DNA of 64,000 nucleotides from NCBI GenBank assembly GCA_934633985.1, contig CAKTYU010000010.1, positions 1 through 64,000 on the forward strand. Reading direction: 5' to 3'. Position 1 is the first letter of the stretch. Every line of letters starts with the position of its first letter. The stretch is from an uncultured Clostridia bacterium (GTDB lineage: Bacteria > Bacillota > Clostridia > Christensenellales > CAG-138). The position numbers were made by a program, and so were the translations under genes. The notes below the pieces were generated by a model. It saw nothing but the letters and a program-made list of their open reading frames with translations. It was not told the DNA's origin and ran no database searches. Below, one piece after another: positions 14,997 to 23,044 of the stretch.

Positions 14997-17291
14997 TTCT
15001 TCCTCCTCCGACTCATTTGCGGCCTTTTTCGGCCTTGTCCCGCGGTCATGGGCCGCGTCCCGTATGTTCACCAGATTGAGCCTCAACGCGTTGGCGACGA
15101 CGCAGAAGCTGGAAAGGCTCATCGCCGCGGCGCCCAGCATGGGGCTGAGCGTTATGCCCAGCGGTATCAGCGCGCCCGCCGCCACGGGGATCCCTATTGT
15201 ATTATAGAAAAAGGCCCAGAACAGGTTCTCGTGTATGTTGCGAAGCGTGGCCCTGCTCAGCCGTATCGCCCCCGCCACATCCATTATGCTGCTCTTCATA
15301 AGCACCACGTCCGCCGCGTCTATCGCCACGTCTGTGCCCGCGCCTATGGCTATGCCGGTATCCGCACGGGTGAGCGCCGGCGCGTCGTTTATGCCGTCGC
15401 CCACCATGGCGACCTTGCCCTGCTTCATAAGGCCGCGTATCACGGCCTCCTTGCCCTCCGGCAGCACGCCTGCTACCACCTCGTCCACACCCGCCTGGCT
15501 TCCTATGGCCTCGGCGGTCTTTTTATTGTCCCCCGTGAGCATCACCACCCGTATGCCCATATCCCGAAGCTCCCTCACGGCCTCCGGGCTATCCTCCTTT
15601 ATGACGTCTGCCACGGCGACGACGCCCAGCAGCGTATCCTCGAGGCCGAACAGCAGCGGTGTCTTGCCCTCGCCCGCCAGCCTCTCCGCCTGCTCCATCA
15701 TGCCCTCCGGCACATTCACAAGGCCGGCTACAAAGCTCATGCTGCCGCCGAACAGCTTTTTGCCTTCCGCGGTGCATTGCAGGCCGTTGCCGGGAAGTAC
15801 GCAAAAGTCCGCTACCTCCGCAGCGTCGATCCCATCCTCCGCGGCCCTTGCCATTATGGCTTTTGCAAGGGGGTGCTCGCTCCTCGCCTCAAGGGAAGCC
15901 GCAAGGCCCATAAGCCTGCCTTCGGTCACGCCCGATGCGGGCAGTATGTCCGTCACCCTCGGCTCGCCCTTGGTTACGGTGCCGGTCTTGTCGAGGGCAA
16001 CTACCCGCACCCGCCCCGTCTCTTCAAGCGAGGCGGCGGTTTTGAAAAGTATGCCGTTCCTCGCCCCCACTCCGCTGCCCACCATTATGGCCACGGGCGT
16101 TGCAAGGCCCAGCGCGCAGGGGCAGCTTATTACCAGCACGGATATGCCCCGGGCCAGCGCAAAGCCCACCTCGCGGCCCAAAATCAGCCATACCGCCGTC
16201 GTCGCCGCCGCTATCGCCATCACCACCGGCACGAACACTCCTGAGACCTTATCCGCCACCTTTGCAATGGGGGCCTTTGTTGCGGCGGCGTCGCTCACCA
16301 TGGCGATTATCTGCGACAGGGTCGTATCCTCGCCTACCCGTGTGGCCCGGCAGCGTATATAGCCGGAGATATTGCTCGTCGCGGCGGAAACGCTATCCCC
16401 GATGCTTTTATCCACGGGTATGCTCTCGCCCGTGAGCGCGGCCTCGTTCACGGCGCTGGAGCCTTCCTCCACCACGCCGTCCACCGGAATATTCTCTCCG
16501 GGGCGCACGGCGAATATATCTCCCTTTTGCACCTGCTCGATAGGAACCACGATCTCCTTGCCGTCCTTTATAAGCGTCGCCGTCTTTGGGGCCAGGCTTA
16601 TAAGGCTTTTCAGCGCGTCGGTGGTCTTGCCCTTGGAGCGCGCCTCAAGGGTCTTGCCCACGGTAATCAGAGTGAGTATCATGCCGGCGGACTCAAAGTA
16701 CAGCTCCATCATGTAGTGCATGACCAGCTCCTCATTGCCCTTTACCTGCGCGCCGGTCATTGCAAAGAGCGCATAGGTGCTATATACGAACGCCGCAGCA
16801 GCGCCCAGCGATACCAGCGTATCCATGTTGGGGGCCCGGTGTATGAGCCCCTTAAAGCCGCTTATGAAGAACCTCTGGTTTATCACCATTATGATTGCGG
16901 TTATAAGAAGCTGTGTAAGGCCCATCGCCACATGGTTGCCGTCGTAAAATTTCGGCAGCGGCCAGCCCCACATCATGTGCCCCATGGAGAAGTACATAAG
17001 TATCAGCAGGAAGCCTACCGACCATATAAGCCGCCGCCTGAGCTGCGGTGTGTCTTTATCCTTGAGTTCTTCCTCCTGAGCCGCCTTATTTGCGCCCTTG
17101 ACGGAAGCGCCATAGCCCGCCCTCTCTACCGCGGCGATTATGGCGCCGTCCTCCGCGCTGCCGTTTACGCTCATGGAGTTGGTCAAAAGGTTTACGGCGC
17201 ACCCGGTAACACCCGGCACCTCCCTTACGGCCTTCTCTACCCGGGCGCTGCAGGCGGCGCAGCTCATTCCGGTCACGTCGAATTGTTTCAT
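14778..17291 (-). CDS. copA: Copper-translocating P1B-type ATPase with C-terminal HMA domain
   Basis: Exports Cu(I) across the membrane. I start at 17291 (837 residues), where GAGGAAGGG lies upstream and the first metal-binding domain begins; upstream in-frame ATGs lack a site. Order: N-terminal HMA domain (GMSCAAC, C11/C14), paired N-terminal helices, actuator domain with TGE (LTGES), the metal channel motif CPC (390-392), phosphorylation motif DKTGT (from 434), GDGxND loop (GDGINDAP), last helices, an acidic linker (ESEEEE) and a second HMA domain (about 766-837). The usual layout has HMA domains only at the N-terminus; a C-terminal one suggests fusion with a downstream copZ. No CsoR or CopY gene is adjacent. 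Confidence 0.95.
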   Translation of the reverse strand: MKQFDVTGMSCAACSARVEKAVREVPGVTGCAVNLLTNSMSVNGSAEDGAIIAAVERAGYGASVKGANKAAQEEELKDKDTPQLRRRLIWSVGFLLILMYFSMGHMMWGWPLPKFYDGNHVAMGLTQLLITAIIMVINQRFFISGFKGLIHRAPNMDTLVSLGAAAAFVYSTYALFAMTGAQVKGNEELVMHYMMELYFESAGMILTLITVGKTLEARSKGKTTDALKSLISLAPKTATLIKDGKEIVVPIEQVQKGDIFAVRPGENIPVDGVVEEGSSAVNEAALTGESIPVDKSIGDSVSAATSNISGYIRCRATRVGEDTTLSQIIAMVSDAAATKAPIAKVADKVSGVFVPVVMAIAAATTAVWLILGREVGFALARGISVLVISCPCALGLATPVAIMVGSGVGARNGILFKTAASLEETGRVRVVALDKTGTVTKGEPRVTDILPASGVTEGRLMGLAASLEARSEHPLAKAIMARAAEDGIDAAEVADFCVLPGNGLQCTAEGKKLFGGSMSFVAGLVNVPEGMMEQAERLAGEGKTPLLFGLEDTLLGVVAVADVIKEDSPEAVRELRDMGIRVVMLTGDNKKTAEAIGSQAGVDEVVAGVLPEGKEAVIRGLMKQGKVAMVGDGINDAPALTRADTGIAIGAGTDVAIDAADVVLMKSSIMDVAGAIRLSRATLRNIHENLFWAFFYNTIGIPVAAGALIPLGITLSPMLGAAAMSLSSFCVVANALRLNLVNIRDAAHDRGTRPKKAANESEEEEMNNSVTIKVNGMMCGHCEAAVKKALEAVPGVASAAADHEKGVAKAELSAPVEEAALKKAVEDAGYEYLGAEK

Positions 17292-17468
17292 ATATTTAAG
17301 CCCTTCCTCTGCCATGCTGTATTTATCCGAGACCCTATAATGCCCATACGGCAGCAATATGGCGCGTCCTCGTCCTGCTTTGCATAAGCTCCTTTATATA
17401 TTATCGCCTGCTCAAGGCTGTTTTTCAATGCCGTATTGATAAGGCGCGCCCGATATGCGTAATTTCCT

Positions 17469-17504
17469 AAAAAACGCCGCGGCGGTTCTTGCTCCGCTGC
17501 GGCG
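17469..17504 (-). terminator. Terminator after the class II aldolase
   Basis: On the minus strand CGCCGC(A)GCGG pairs with CCGC(C)GCGGCG (stem 17475-17504), followed by T6 (17469-17474). It ends the lysine-riboswitch operon. The rest of the gap up to copA (17292-17520) shows only an AT-rich patch on the copA side and no clear promoter. Confidence 0.85.
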
Positions 17505-17520
17505 AGATCATTTGTATGGC

Positions 17521-18165
17521 TTATTTTTTATCCTGCCCGTAATGGTTTGCTGCGAAGTCCTTCATGTACTCAACGTTCTCCGCCGATATGAGCCTCGGCT
17601 TGCCTATGCTGCGCGCCATATAGTATATCTGGGCGGTCATCTCCAGCACATTGCACACCTTAAAGGCGGCCTCGGAGTCCTTGCCCACGCACACCGCGCC
17701 GTGGTTGGCGAGCAGGCAAGCCGCACCGTCCCCAAGGGCCGCAAGGGCGTTTTGCGCCAGCTCCTTAGAACCTGGGAGGGCGTACTCCGCCGTCCTTACG
17801 CTTCCGCCCATAGCCTGCGCCGCCTCGTCTATCACCGGCGGTATATCCTCATGGAGCACCGCGAACACCTGGGAGTATATGGGGTGGGTGTGTATTACGG
17901 CGTTTACGTCCCTGCGGGCGTTCATTATGCCAAGGTGCATTGCCCACTCCACCGTGGGCTTGCGGAAGCCCTCGACGACGGCCCCGTCAGGCCCCATGGC
18001 CAGTGCGTCCTCCTCGGTTATGACGTCATAGGGCATACCCGAGGGGGTAAGGTATATGAGGCCGGTCTCCGGGTCGCGGAGGCTTATGTTGCCCCATGTC
18101 TCCACGGTGAGGCCGGAATGCAGCAGCCGTCTGCCGCAGTCTATAAGATGTTTTTTATAATTCAT
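17521..18165 (-). CDS. Class II aldolase/adducin family protein
   Basis: 214-residue zinc-dependent class II aldolase fold, the family of L-fuculose-phosphate and L-ribulose-phosphate aldolases/epimerases. The metal-binding histidines appear as IHTHP in the middle and [10 protein letters not shown] further on; SGNxS-type phosphate recognition is represented by TWGNISLRD and LTPSGMPYD. Its start overlaps the ATPase gene by 11 nt, making it the fourth gene of the lysine-riboswitch operon. A sugar-phosphate-type aldolase has no obvious tie to lysine uptake. It might act on another small aldehyde-forming substrate, or be carried by position only. Confidence 0.85.
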   Translation of the reverse strand: MNYKKHLIDCGRRLLHSGLTVETWGNISLRDPETGLIYLTPSGMPYDVITEEDALAMGPDGAVVEGFRKPTVEWAMHLGIMNARRDVNAVIHTHPIYSQVFAVLHEDIPPVIDEAAQAMGGSVRTAEYALPGSKELAQNALAALGDGAACLLANHGAVCVGKDSEAAFKVCNVLEMTAQIYYMARSIGKPRLISAENVEYMKDFAANHYGQDKK

Positions 18166-18907
18166 GCTGGCCGTTTATATAGCGGGAAAGGAACTCCTTT
18201 GTCCGCTGCTCCTTCGGGCTGGTAAATATGCTTTCCGGGTCTCCCTGCTCCATTATGACGCCGTCGTTCATAAATACCACCTTATTTGATACCGCCCTCG
18301 CAAACGCCATCTCGTGAGTGACCACAAGCATGGTAAGGCCGGTCTTTGCAAGGTCCGTCATAACGGATAATACCTCTCCCACCATCTCGGGATCAAGGGC
18401 CGATGTAGGCTCGTCAAAGAGCAGTATCTCGGGATCCATGGCCAATGCCCGGGCTATCGCCACGCGCTGCTTCTGGCCGCCGGATATCTGCCGGGGCTTG
18501 GCGTTTATATACGGGGCCATGCCTACCCGCTCAAGGTACAGCATCGCCGCCTGACGCGCCTCTTCCTTGCCCTTCTTCAACACCATCGTCTGGCCTACCA
18601 TACAGTTTTCCAGCACTGTCATATTGTTGAAGAGGTTGAAGGACTGGAACACCATGCCGACCTTTGCCCGGTACGCGCATTGATCGACCTTGCCCGTCAG
18701 TATGCTCTGCCCGTGGAAGAGTATCTCGCCTGAGGTAGGGGTTTCCAGCAGGTTTATGCAGCGGAGCAGGGTGCTCTTGCCGGAGCCTGACGCGCCTATT
18801 ATGCAGGTGACGTCTCCCTTTTCCACCTGAAAGTCCACATCCTTCAATACCTGGTTGCTGCCGAAATCCTTGCGGAGATGGCTTATCTTTAGGATAGTTT
18901 CATTCAT
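18155..18907 (-). CDS. Amino acid (probably lysine) ABC importer, ATP-binding protein
   Basis: Cytosolic ATPase subunit of a polar amino acid uptake system. Walker [10 protein letters not shown], signature ISGGQKQR, Walker [15 protein letters not shown] and the H-loop VTHEM are all intact. I favour the ATG at 18907, just after the permease stop (250 residues); an ATG at 18925 would overlap the permease. It is third in the operon. The lysine riboswitch upstream of the first gene makes lysine the likely substrate. Confidence 0.9.
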   Translation of the reverse strand: MNETILKISHLRKDFGSNQVLKDVDFQVEKGDVTCIIGASGSGKSTLLRCINLLETPTSGEILFHGQSILTGKVDQCAYRAKVGMVFQSFNLFNNMTVLENCMVGQTMVLKKGKEEARQAAMLYLERVGMAPYINAKPRQISGGQKQRVAIARALAMDPEILLFDEPTSALDPEMVGEVLSVMTDLAKTGLTMLVVTHEMAFARAVSNKVVFMNDGVIMEQGDPESIFTSPKEQRTKEFLSRYINGQHEL

Positions 18908-18911
18908 GTTA

Positions 18912-19748
18912 TTACCTGCCCCCATCCCTTATGTCGTTGTTCTGGGTATTTGCCCGAGGCTTTTTAGGATAGCTGTAAAGGCCGGTGGTGTGGGCCAGGG
19001 TATCCGTCGTCGCAAGGTCGTAAAGCTCGTAGCTGTCCGGGCCGTCCATCCTGCTCTCCCACAGGCGAAGCAGCCGCGAGCAGGTGAAGGTGAGTACGAA
19101 GTATATCACCATAGTTATGGTAAATGCCTCAAAGTAGGTATACATGGCACCCGCCACGCTCTTTGTGGCGAAGAACAGCTCCACTGTGCCTATTACGCTC
19201 AGCACACAGGTATCCTTGATGTTGATTATCAGGTTGTTGCCTATTTGGGGCATAATGTTCCGAAGCGCCTGTGGCAATATCACGGCGTTCATGGTCTGCA
19301 CGTGAGTCATGCCTATGGCCTTTGCGCCCTCGGTCTGTCCCGGGTCTATGGAGAGTATGCCGCCGCGCACGGTTTCCGCCATATACGCGCCCGTATTGAT
19401 GGAAACTATGAACAGCGCCGCCTCCATTGTGCCGAGGTGTATATTAAAGAGCTGGGCAAGGCCGTAATATATAAACATGGCCTGTACCATCATGGGTGTG
19501 CCGCGGAATATCTCCACATAAGCATCCAGCAGGAAGCGGACGAGCTTCATAAGTATATACTTTACGGGATGCGCCTTGTCGGCAGGCGTGGTCTGCACTA
19601 TGCCCACCCCAAAGCCTATCAGGCAGCCCACAGCCGTAGATATCACGGCTATGAGCATCGTGGTGCCCGCGCCCCTTAAAAAGCTCGGGCCGTATTGCTG
19701 GAGCAGGTATACTACCCATCCCCAGAAATTATCAGGTAAGCTGTTCAT
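18912..19748 (-). CDS. Amino acid (probably lysine) ABC importer, permease
   Basis: 278-residue HisM/GlnP-type permease with about five transmembrane helices and the EAA loop ([33 protein letters not shown] region). GGGGAG sits 7 nt before the ATG at 19748; the ATG two codons earlier is too close to it. The C-terminal tail after the last helix is unusually long and polar (about 50 residues). It sits between the binding-protein and ATPase genes. Confidence 0.9.
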   Translation of the reverse strand: MNSLPDNFWGWVVYLLQQYGPSFLRGAGTTMLIAVISTAVGCLIGFGVGIVQTTPADKAHPVKYILMKLVRFLLDAYVEIFRGTPMMVQAMFIYYGLAQLFNIHLGTMEAALFIVSINTGAYMAETVRGGILSIDPGQTEGAKAIGMTHVQTMNAVILPQALRNIMPQIGNNLIINIKDTCVLSVIGTVELFFATKSVAGAMYTYFEAFTITMVIYFVLTFTCSRLLRLWESRMDGPDSYELYDLATTDTLAHTTGLYSYPKKPRANTQNNDIRDGGR

Positions 19749-19776
19749 CGTCATTCTCCCCGATAAAGGCCAGCCA

Positions 19777-20613
19777 TCATTCGCTAAGGGGCTGCACCGC
19801 TATGGCGTCGTTCATCATTGCGGTATAGTCGTCCACCGTCATGGGCGCAAGCACACCGTTTATGGCCTCACAAAGCGCGGCGTTGCCCTTCTTCAGGGAG
19901 ATGCCAATGTTTATCTCCTCCTCGGATACCTCAAAATCGCCGTCGGTACCGGAAAAATCAAGCATCTTGAAGTTGGGGTAGGCTATGCAGGCAGCCATGG
20001 CGGTGGGCATATCGGTGACTACCAGATCGCAGCGGCCGCTGTTGAGGGCGACCAGCATCGCGGGCGCGCTCTCCTGCGCGGGAAGTATGTCGGCGTCCGC
20101 TATCTGGGGCAGGCAGGTATCGTACCAGACGGTATTTATCTGGCTGGTGCAGGTAGCGCCTGCAAGGTCGGCGACGGACGCGGCATTGGCGTACTTGCCG
20201 TCGGCGGAGGTAAGGGTCACTATTGAGGCATAGTAGTAAGGCTCGGAAAAGTCAACCATCTGCTTGCGCTCAGATGTTATGGACTGACCTGCTATCACGC
20301 AGTCCACAACGCCGCTCTGCACCGCCGGTACCAGGGAATCCCAGTCCAGCTTTACTATTTCAAGCTCCACGTTAAGGGCCTCCGCTATCTTCTTTGCCAT
20401 CATAACGTCATAGCCGTAGGCATAGTCGCTGCTGTCCTTTATTTTAACGGCGCCGTTGGCATCCGTGGGCTGCGTCCAGTTGTAGGGCGCATAGGAGCAC
20501 TCCATCGCCACGGTGAGCACGCCGTCTGCAAGGCTGTCCTCGGTCTTTTTGCCGCAGGCCGCCATGGACAGGCAAAGTACCAGCACAAGTGCTAAGCTCA
20601 GGAATCTACGCAT
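19777..20613 (-). CDS. Amino acid (probably lysine) ABC importer, substrate-binding lipoprotein
   Basis: 278-residue extracellular binding protein of family 3 (SBP_bac_3). The signal peptide ends in a lipobox, SMAAC, so Cys20 should be lipidated and the protein anchored outside the membrane. The ligand-binding signature GYDVMMAKKIAEAL and a bilobed periplasmic-binding fold follow. GGAGG precedes the ATG. As first gene behind the lysine riboswitch and its terminator, its expression should fall when lysine is abundant. Confidence 0.9.
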   Translation of the reverse strand: MRRFLSLALVLVLCLSMAACGKKTEDSLADGVLTVAMECSYAPYNWTQPTDANGAVKIKDSSDYAYGYDVMMAKKIAEALNVELEIVKLDWDSLVPAVQSGVVDCVIAGQSITSERKQMVDFSEPYYYASIVTLTSADGKYANAASVADLAGATCTSQINTVWYDTCLPQIADADILPAQESAPAMLVALNSGRCDLVVTDMPTAMAACIAYPNFKMLDFSGTDGDFEVSEEEINIGISLKKGNAALCEAINGVLAPMTVDDYTAMMNDAIAVQPLSE

Positions 20614-20640
20614 TTTTTCTTTCCTCCGAAAAACTTAAAA

Positions 20641-20684
20641 TTTTTAAAATCAAACGGCGGCAGGAGCATCACTCCGACCGCCGC
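20641..20684 (-). terminator. Terminator arm of the lysine riboswitch
   Basis: On the minus strand a GC-rich hairpin, CGGCGG / CCGCCG (20678-20683 / 20655-20660) with inner GGAG/CTCC, is followed by a T-rich run (20641-20653). It lies between the aptamer and the first gene, as expected for transcription attenuation. Confidence 0.8.
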
Positions 20685-20721
20685 AATAAACGTAAATAAA
20701 AATAATTTTGGCTTTTTGAAT

Positions 20722-20887
20722 GATAGCACTCCACAGATATAGCTGTGACAGTCAGCGGGATATTATCCCGCCGCCCAGGTTCGCAGGGCCCGCATAAGCC
20801 CTCCGTCCTTCGGCAGCCTCCCCTTTAGCCCCCCGTCAACGCCCTGCGTGGCTGTTGAGGGTTAATATTGTCGGCTGCGCCTCTATC
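20722..20887 (-). ncRNA. Lysine riboswitch (L-box)
   Basis: On the minus strand the aptamer begins with GATAGAGGCGC (ending at 20887) and contains GGGGAGGCTGCCGAAGG, CCTGGGCGGCGGG and ACTGTCACAGC. It closes with TGTGGAGTGCTATC (20722). These are the conserved blocks of the lysine riboswitch, in the right order and spacing, and the outer GATAG/CTATC arms pair to form P1. It lies between a consensus promoter and a terminator, so lysine should cause premature termination. Together with promoter and terminators it fills the 419-nt gap 20614-21032. Confidence 0.96.
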
Positions 20888-20910
20888 CAGTCGCTGTTCA
20901 ATTTTGTTGT

Positions 20911-20939
20911 ATTATATACTGAGCCTAATCCCTTGTCAA
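20911..20939 (-). promoter_or_regulatory. Consensus promoter of the lysine-riboswitch operon
   Basis: On the minus strand TTGACA (20934-20939) and TATAAT (20911-20916), spacer 17. Perfect hexamers. Confidence 0.88.
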
Positions 20940-20974
20940 CAGTATAATTCTTTATTTAATTTTTGTCATTGTAA

Positions 20975-21002
20975 AGCCCGCATACAAAACCGTATGCGGG
21001 CT
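20975..21002 (-). terminator. Stem-loop after the ornithine-cyclodeaminase-family gene
   Basis: Perfect 11-bp stem AGCCCGCATAC / GTATGCGGGCT (arms 20975-20985 and 20992-21002). The following T-run on the minus strand is short (TTTAC), so termination may be partial. Confidence 0.65.
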
Positions 21003-21032
21003 GAAGGTCAATTTAACCGGGAAAGAGGGATA

Positions 21033-22073
21033 TTACAGGGGCAGTATGCGGCCCGCGCCCTTTTCCATAGCCTTATCAAAGACCAGCTTGGCTACCGCCA
21101 TATCGAACACGGATATGCCTATGTTAGAGCATACTATAACCTCATCCTTGCTGGTACGGCCCTCCTTGAGCCCTGCGATTATCTCGCCGGTCTCGCATAC
21201 TATGTGGGGCAGCCCCTCGGGGAAATAGCCCATGGAGGCGAAGAGCTCATGCTCGTCTATGCTGTCCACGATGTACTTGTCGGCGTCGCGCTGTATGCTC
21301 GCCTCCCAGAAGCTGTTGAGATCCATGGGGAATATGGTCTGGCCCGGGCGTATCCATTCCTTTTTCACGATGTCGTAGGTCTCGCGGGTGATCTTGGTCG
21401 CGGAGCACATTGCGTCGCAGTTGTCCGCTATCTCCTTGGGATCGGCAGCCTTTATCAGCTGAATATGGGAGGGTATCTCCGCGCCGACATTCTCTATGAG
21501 CTTGTCCATCATAGGGGCGTAGGAGTCGTAGATGTATATCTTCTTGAGCTTCTTCAGTGTCTTTGTTATGAAGCGGACGTGGCCCTGGCCCTGTACGCCG
21601 CAGCCGAACATGCCGAAGGATTCCGCATCGGGGCATAGGGCTTCCGCGGCGACTGCGGTGACGGCAGGAGTACGCATCGCGGTGACCCATGCGCCGTCCA
21701 TTATCGCCATGGGGTATCCGGTGATGAGCTCATTGAGCACCAGCACGGAGGAGGTCTGGGGCAGGCCCCAGTCCTTGGGGTTGCGGGGGTAGCACTCTAT
21801 CCACTTGCAGCCCATCGCCATCTGGCCGGGAACATAGGCGGGCATAGCGTGATAGAATACGTCGTCGTGAGGATGTACACCTATCTTGGCGGGCATCTCG
21901 TATTCCTTTTTGCCGTGCGCGATGAAGGTCTTGCAAACGGCGTCTATGGTATCCTCGACGGAGGGGCCGTTCTCCATGCACTCGTCCTTGGTCAGGTACA
22001 GCGCTTCGCTGCCGATCTTCACATACTGTTCGATCCTCTTCTTTTCCGCAAGCAGTTCCGGGGTGTAAGCCAT
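21033..22073 (-). CDS. Ornithine cyclodeaminase/mu-crystallin family protein
   Basis: 346-residue NAD(P)-dependent enzyme. The family includes ornithine cyclodeaminase, alanine and tauropine-type dehydrogenases, and Delta1-pyrroline-2-carboxylate / ketimine reductases. The Rossmann motif appears as FGMFGCGVQGQGHVRFI, and the substrate region as AWVTAMRTPAVTAVAAEAL. AGGAGG lies upstream of the ATG. Regulation by the adjacent TetR protein is likely, since both upstream regions hold the same 12-bp palindrome. Exact substrate is open: true lysine or ornithine deamination, or reduction of the pyrroline made by AcnX-type hydroxyproline dehydratases, all fit the family. Confidence 0.85.
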   Translation of the reverse strand: MAYTPELLAEKKRIEQYVKIGSEALYLTKDECMENGPSVEDTIDAVCKTFIAHGKKEYEMPAKIGVHPHDDVFYHAMPAYVPGQMAMGCKWIECYPRNPKDWGLPQTSSVLVLNELITGYPMAIMDGAWVTAMRTPAVTAVAAEALCPDAESFGMFGCGVQGQGHVRFITKTLKKLKKIYIYDSYAPMMDKLIENVGAEIPSHIQLIKAADPKEIADNCDAMCSATKITRETYDIVKKEWIRPGQTIFPMDLNSFWEASIQRDADKYIVDSIDEHELFASMGYFPEGLPHIVCETGEIIAGLKEGRTSKDEVIVCSNIGISVFDMAVAKLVFDKAMEKGAGRILPL

Positions 22074-22100
22074 TTTTATTTTTCCTCCTGTTATTATATA

Positions 22101-22138
22101 TGTGAGAGGTTTTACGATGCTCTGTTAAAACTCTCACA
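22101..22138 (-). repeat. Long inverted repeat in the 5' UTR of the ornithine-cyclodeaminase-family gene
   Basis: Arms TGTGAGAG (22101-22108) and CTCTCACA (22131-22138) extend inward through TTTTA/TAAAA with one unpaired base, giving a 13-bp stem and an 11-nt loop. It lies between the operator (22143-22154) and the ribosome binding site, with no U-run after it, so it is more likely an mRNA stabiliser, a binding site or a translation-control hairpin than a terminator. Confidence 0.55.
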
Positions 22139-22142
22139 AAAA

Positions 22143-22154
22143 TAATCGCGATTA
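22143..22154. promoter_or_regulatory. Palindromic operator, copy 1
   Basis: TAATCGCGATTA, a perfect 12-bp palindrome about 70 nt upstream of the ornithine-cyclodeaminase-family gene. The same 12-mer occurs at 22876-22887. The promoter here has only a poor -35. Confidence 0.7.
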
Positions 22155-22208
22155 GTAATCGGCTGAAATAAAGCCGGTAAAGCCCGGCGCTATTTTGAAT
22201 GTATTCGG

Positions 22209-22853
22209 CTATTTCAGCCGGAAGGAATCCATGATCTTGACGAGGGTAGCCATGAAATCGTCACGGTAGCTCTTTGCGAGCTTTTCCGAGGGCTCGTTTT
22301 GCAGCAGCTCCTTCAGGTATCCAAGAAAGAGGTGTATGGATAAGCCGTTGAGGAACTTTGCGTCCTCCACCGTGAACCATCCCTCCTCTACGCAGCGGGA
22401 TATCATAAGATAGTCCCTGTTGTTGAAGTTGCCATCGCTGAATATGTTAGCTATGGAGGGGGCTATGACGGCGAGATCCTCTGGGAACATGTCGTAATAG
22501 TTCTTGATAATGTCGTTCAGCGTGCTGCTGTGGCGGCCGAAAAACAGGTTATCGAATATGGGGGCGTTGGCGAAGGCATGGCGGCAGAAGCAATCCCATA
22601 CCGCAACATGGGTTTGGTAGGTGGTCTCGGAACGGTCGTAGCAGACCGCAACATCGTCCAGATACGCAGCAAGGTACCGAAGCGAGGCGTATGCCACCAG
22701 CTCGTCAAGGTCCTTGAAGTATCGGTAGATGTTGGCGCTGTTGCAGCGCATATCCCGGGCAAGGCGGCGGATGCTCAGGGCTTCCCGGCCTTCGGTCGAT
22801 ATTACGCGGTAGGTTTCCTCTATAAAACGCCTCTGGGTAAGATCCTCTCGCAT
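22209..22853 (-). CDS. TetR/AcrR family transcriptional regulator
   Basis: 214-residue regulator with an N-terminal TetR helix-turn-helix (about 10-55; recognition region IRRLARDMRCNSANIYRYFKD) and a ligand-binding C-terminal domain. AAGGAGGG precedes the ATG. Its own promoter spacer holds the palindrome TAATCGCGATTA, which recurs upstream of the next gene downstream (ornithine-cyclodeaminase family). It therefore probably represses itself and that gene; the inducer may be that enzyme's substrate or product. Confidence 0.88.
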   Translation of the reverse strand: MREDLTQRRFIEETYRVISTEGREALSIRRLARDMRCNSANIYRYFKDLDELVAYASLRYLAAYLDDVAVCYDRSETTYQTHVAVWDCFCRHAFANAPIFDNLFFGRHSSTLNDIIKNYYDMFPEDLAVIAPSIANIFSDGNFNNRDYLMISRCVEEGWFTVEDAKFLNGLSIHLFLGYLKELLQNEPSEKLAKSYRDDFMATLVKIMDSFRLK

Positions 22854-22871
22854 GATCCCTCCTTGATTTAG

Positions 22872-22900
22872 ATTATAATCGCGATTATTTAGCGAGTCAA
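22872..22900 (-). promoter_or_regulatory. TetR gene promoter with palindromic operator, copy 2
   Basis: On the minus strand TTGACT (22895-22900) and TATAAT (22872-22877), spacer 17. The palindrome TAATCGCGATTA (22876-22887) overlaps the spacer and the -10, the classic place for an autorepressor. Confidence 0.8.
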
Positions 22901-22992
22901 TATGTTATCTAATTAACACTATAATACTTTATTATGGCGAAAAAAGCAATAACGCAGGGGCGCCTCCGCTGAAAAAAATATGCGTTCAACAT

Positions 22993-23027
22993 AAAATTGG
23001 CCCAAGCGGCAATGCCGCCTGAGCCAA
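22993..23027 (-). terminator. Terminator after thrS
   Basis: On the minus strand TTGGCTCAGGCGGC pairs with GCCGCTTGGGCCAA (arms 23014-23027 and 22997-23010), followed by TTTT. Confidence 0.8.
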
Positions 23028-23044
23028 CCATACCTATGCGGGCA

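Noticed and set aside
17345..17395. A 16-codon ORF (MQSRTRTRHIAAVWAL) upstream of copA with AAAGGAG before it
   Set aside because: The spacing between the site and the ATG is only about 3 nt, and it has no copper-binding residues beyond one His; no reason to call it a leader peptide.
22888..22996. Possible small RNA or gene between the TetR promoter and the thrS terminator
   Set aside because: Only A/T-rich sequence and a short GC patch; no promoter-terminator pair or reading frame with a ribosome binding site.
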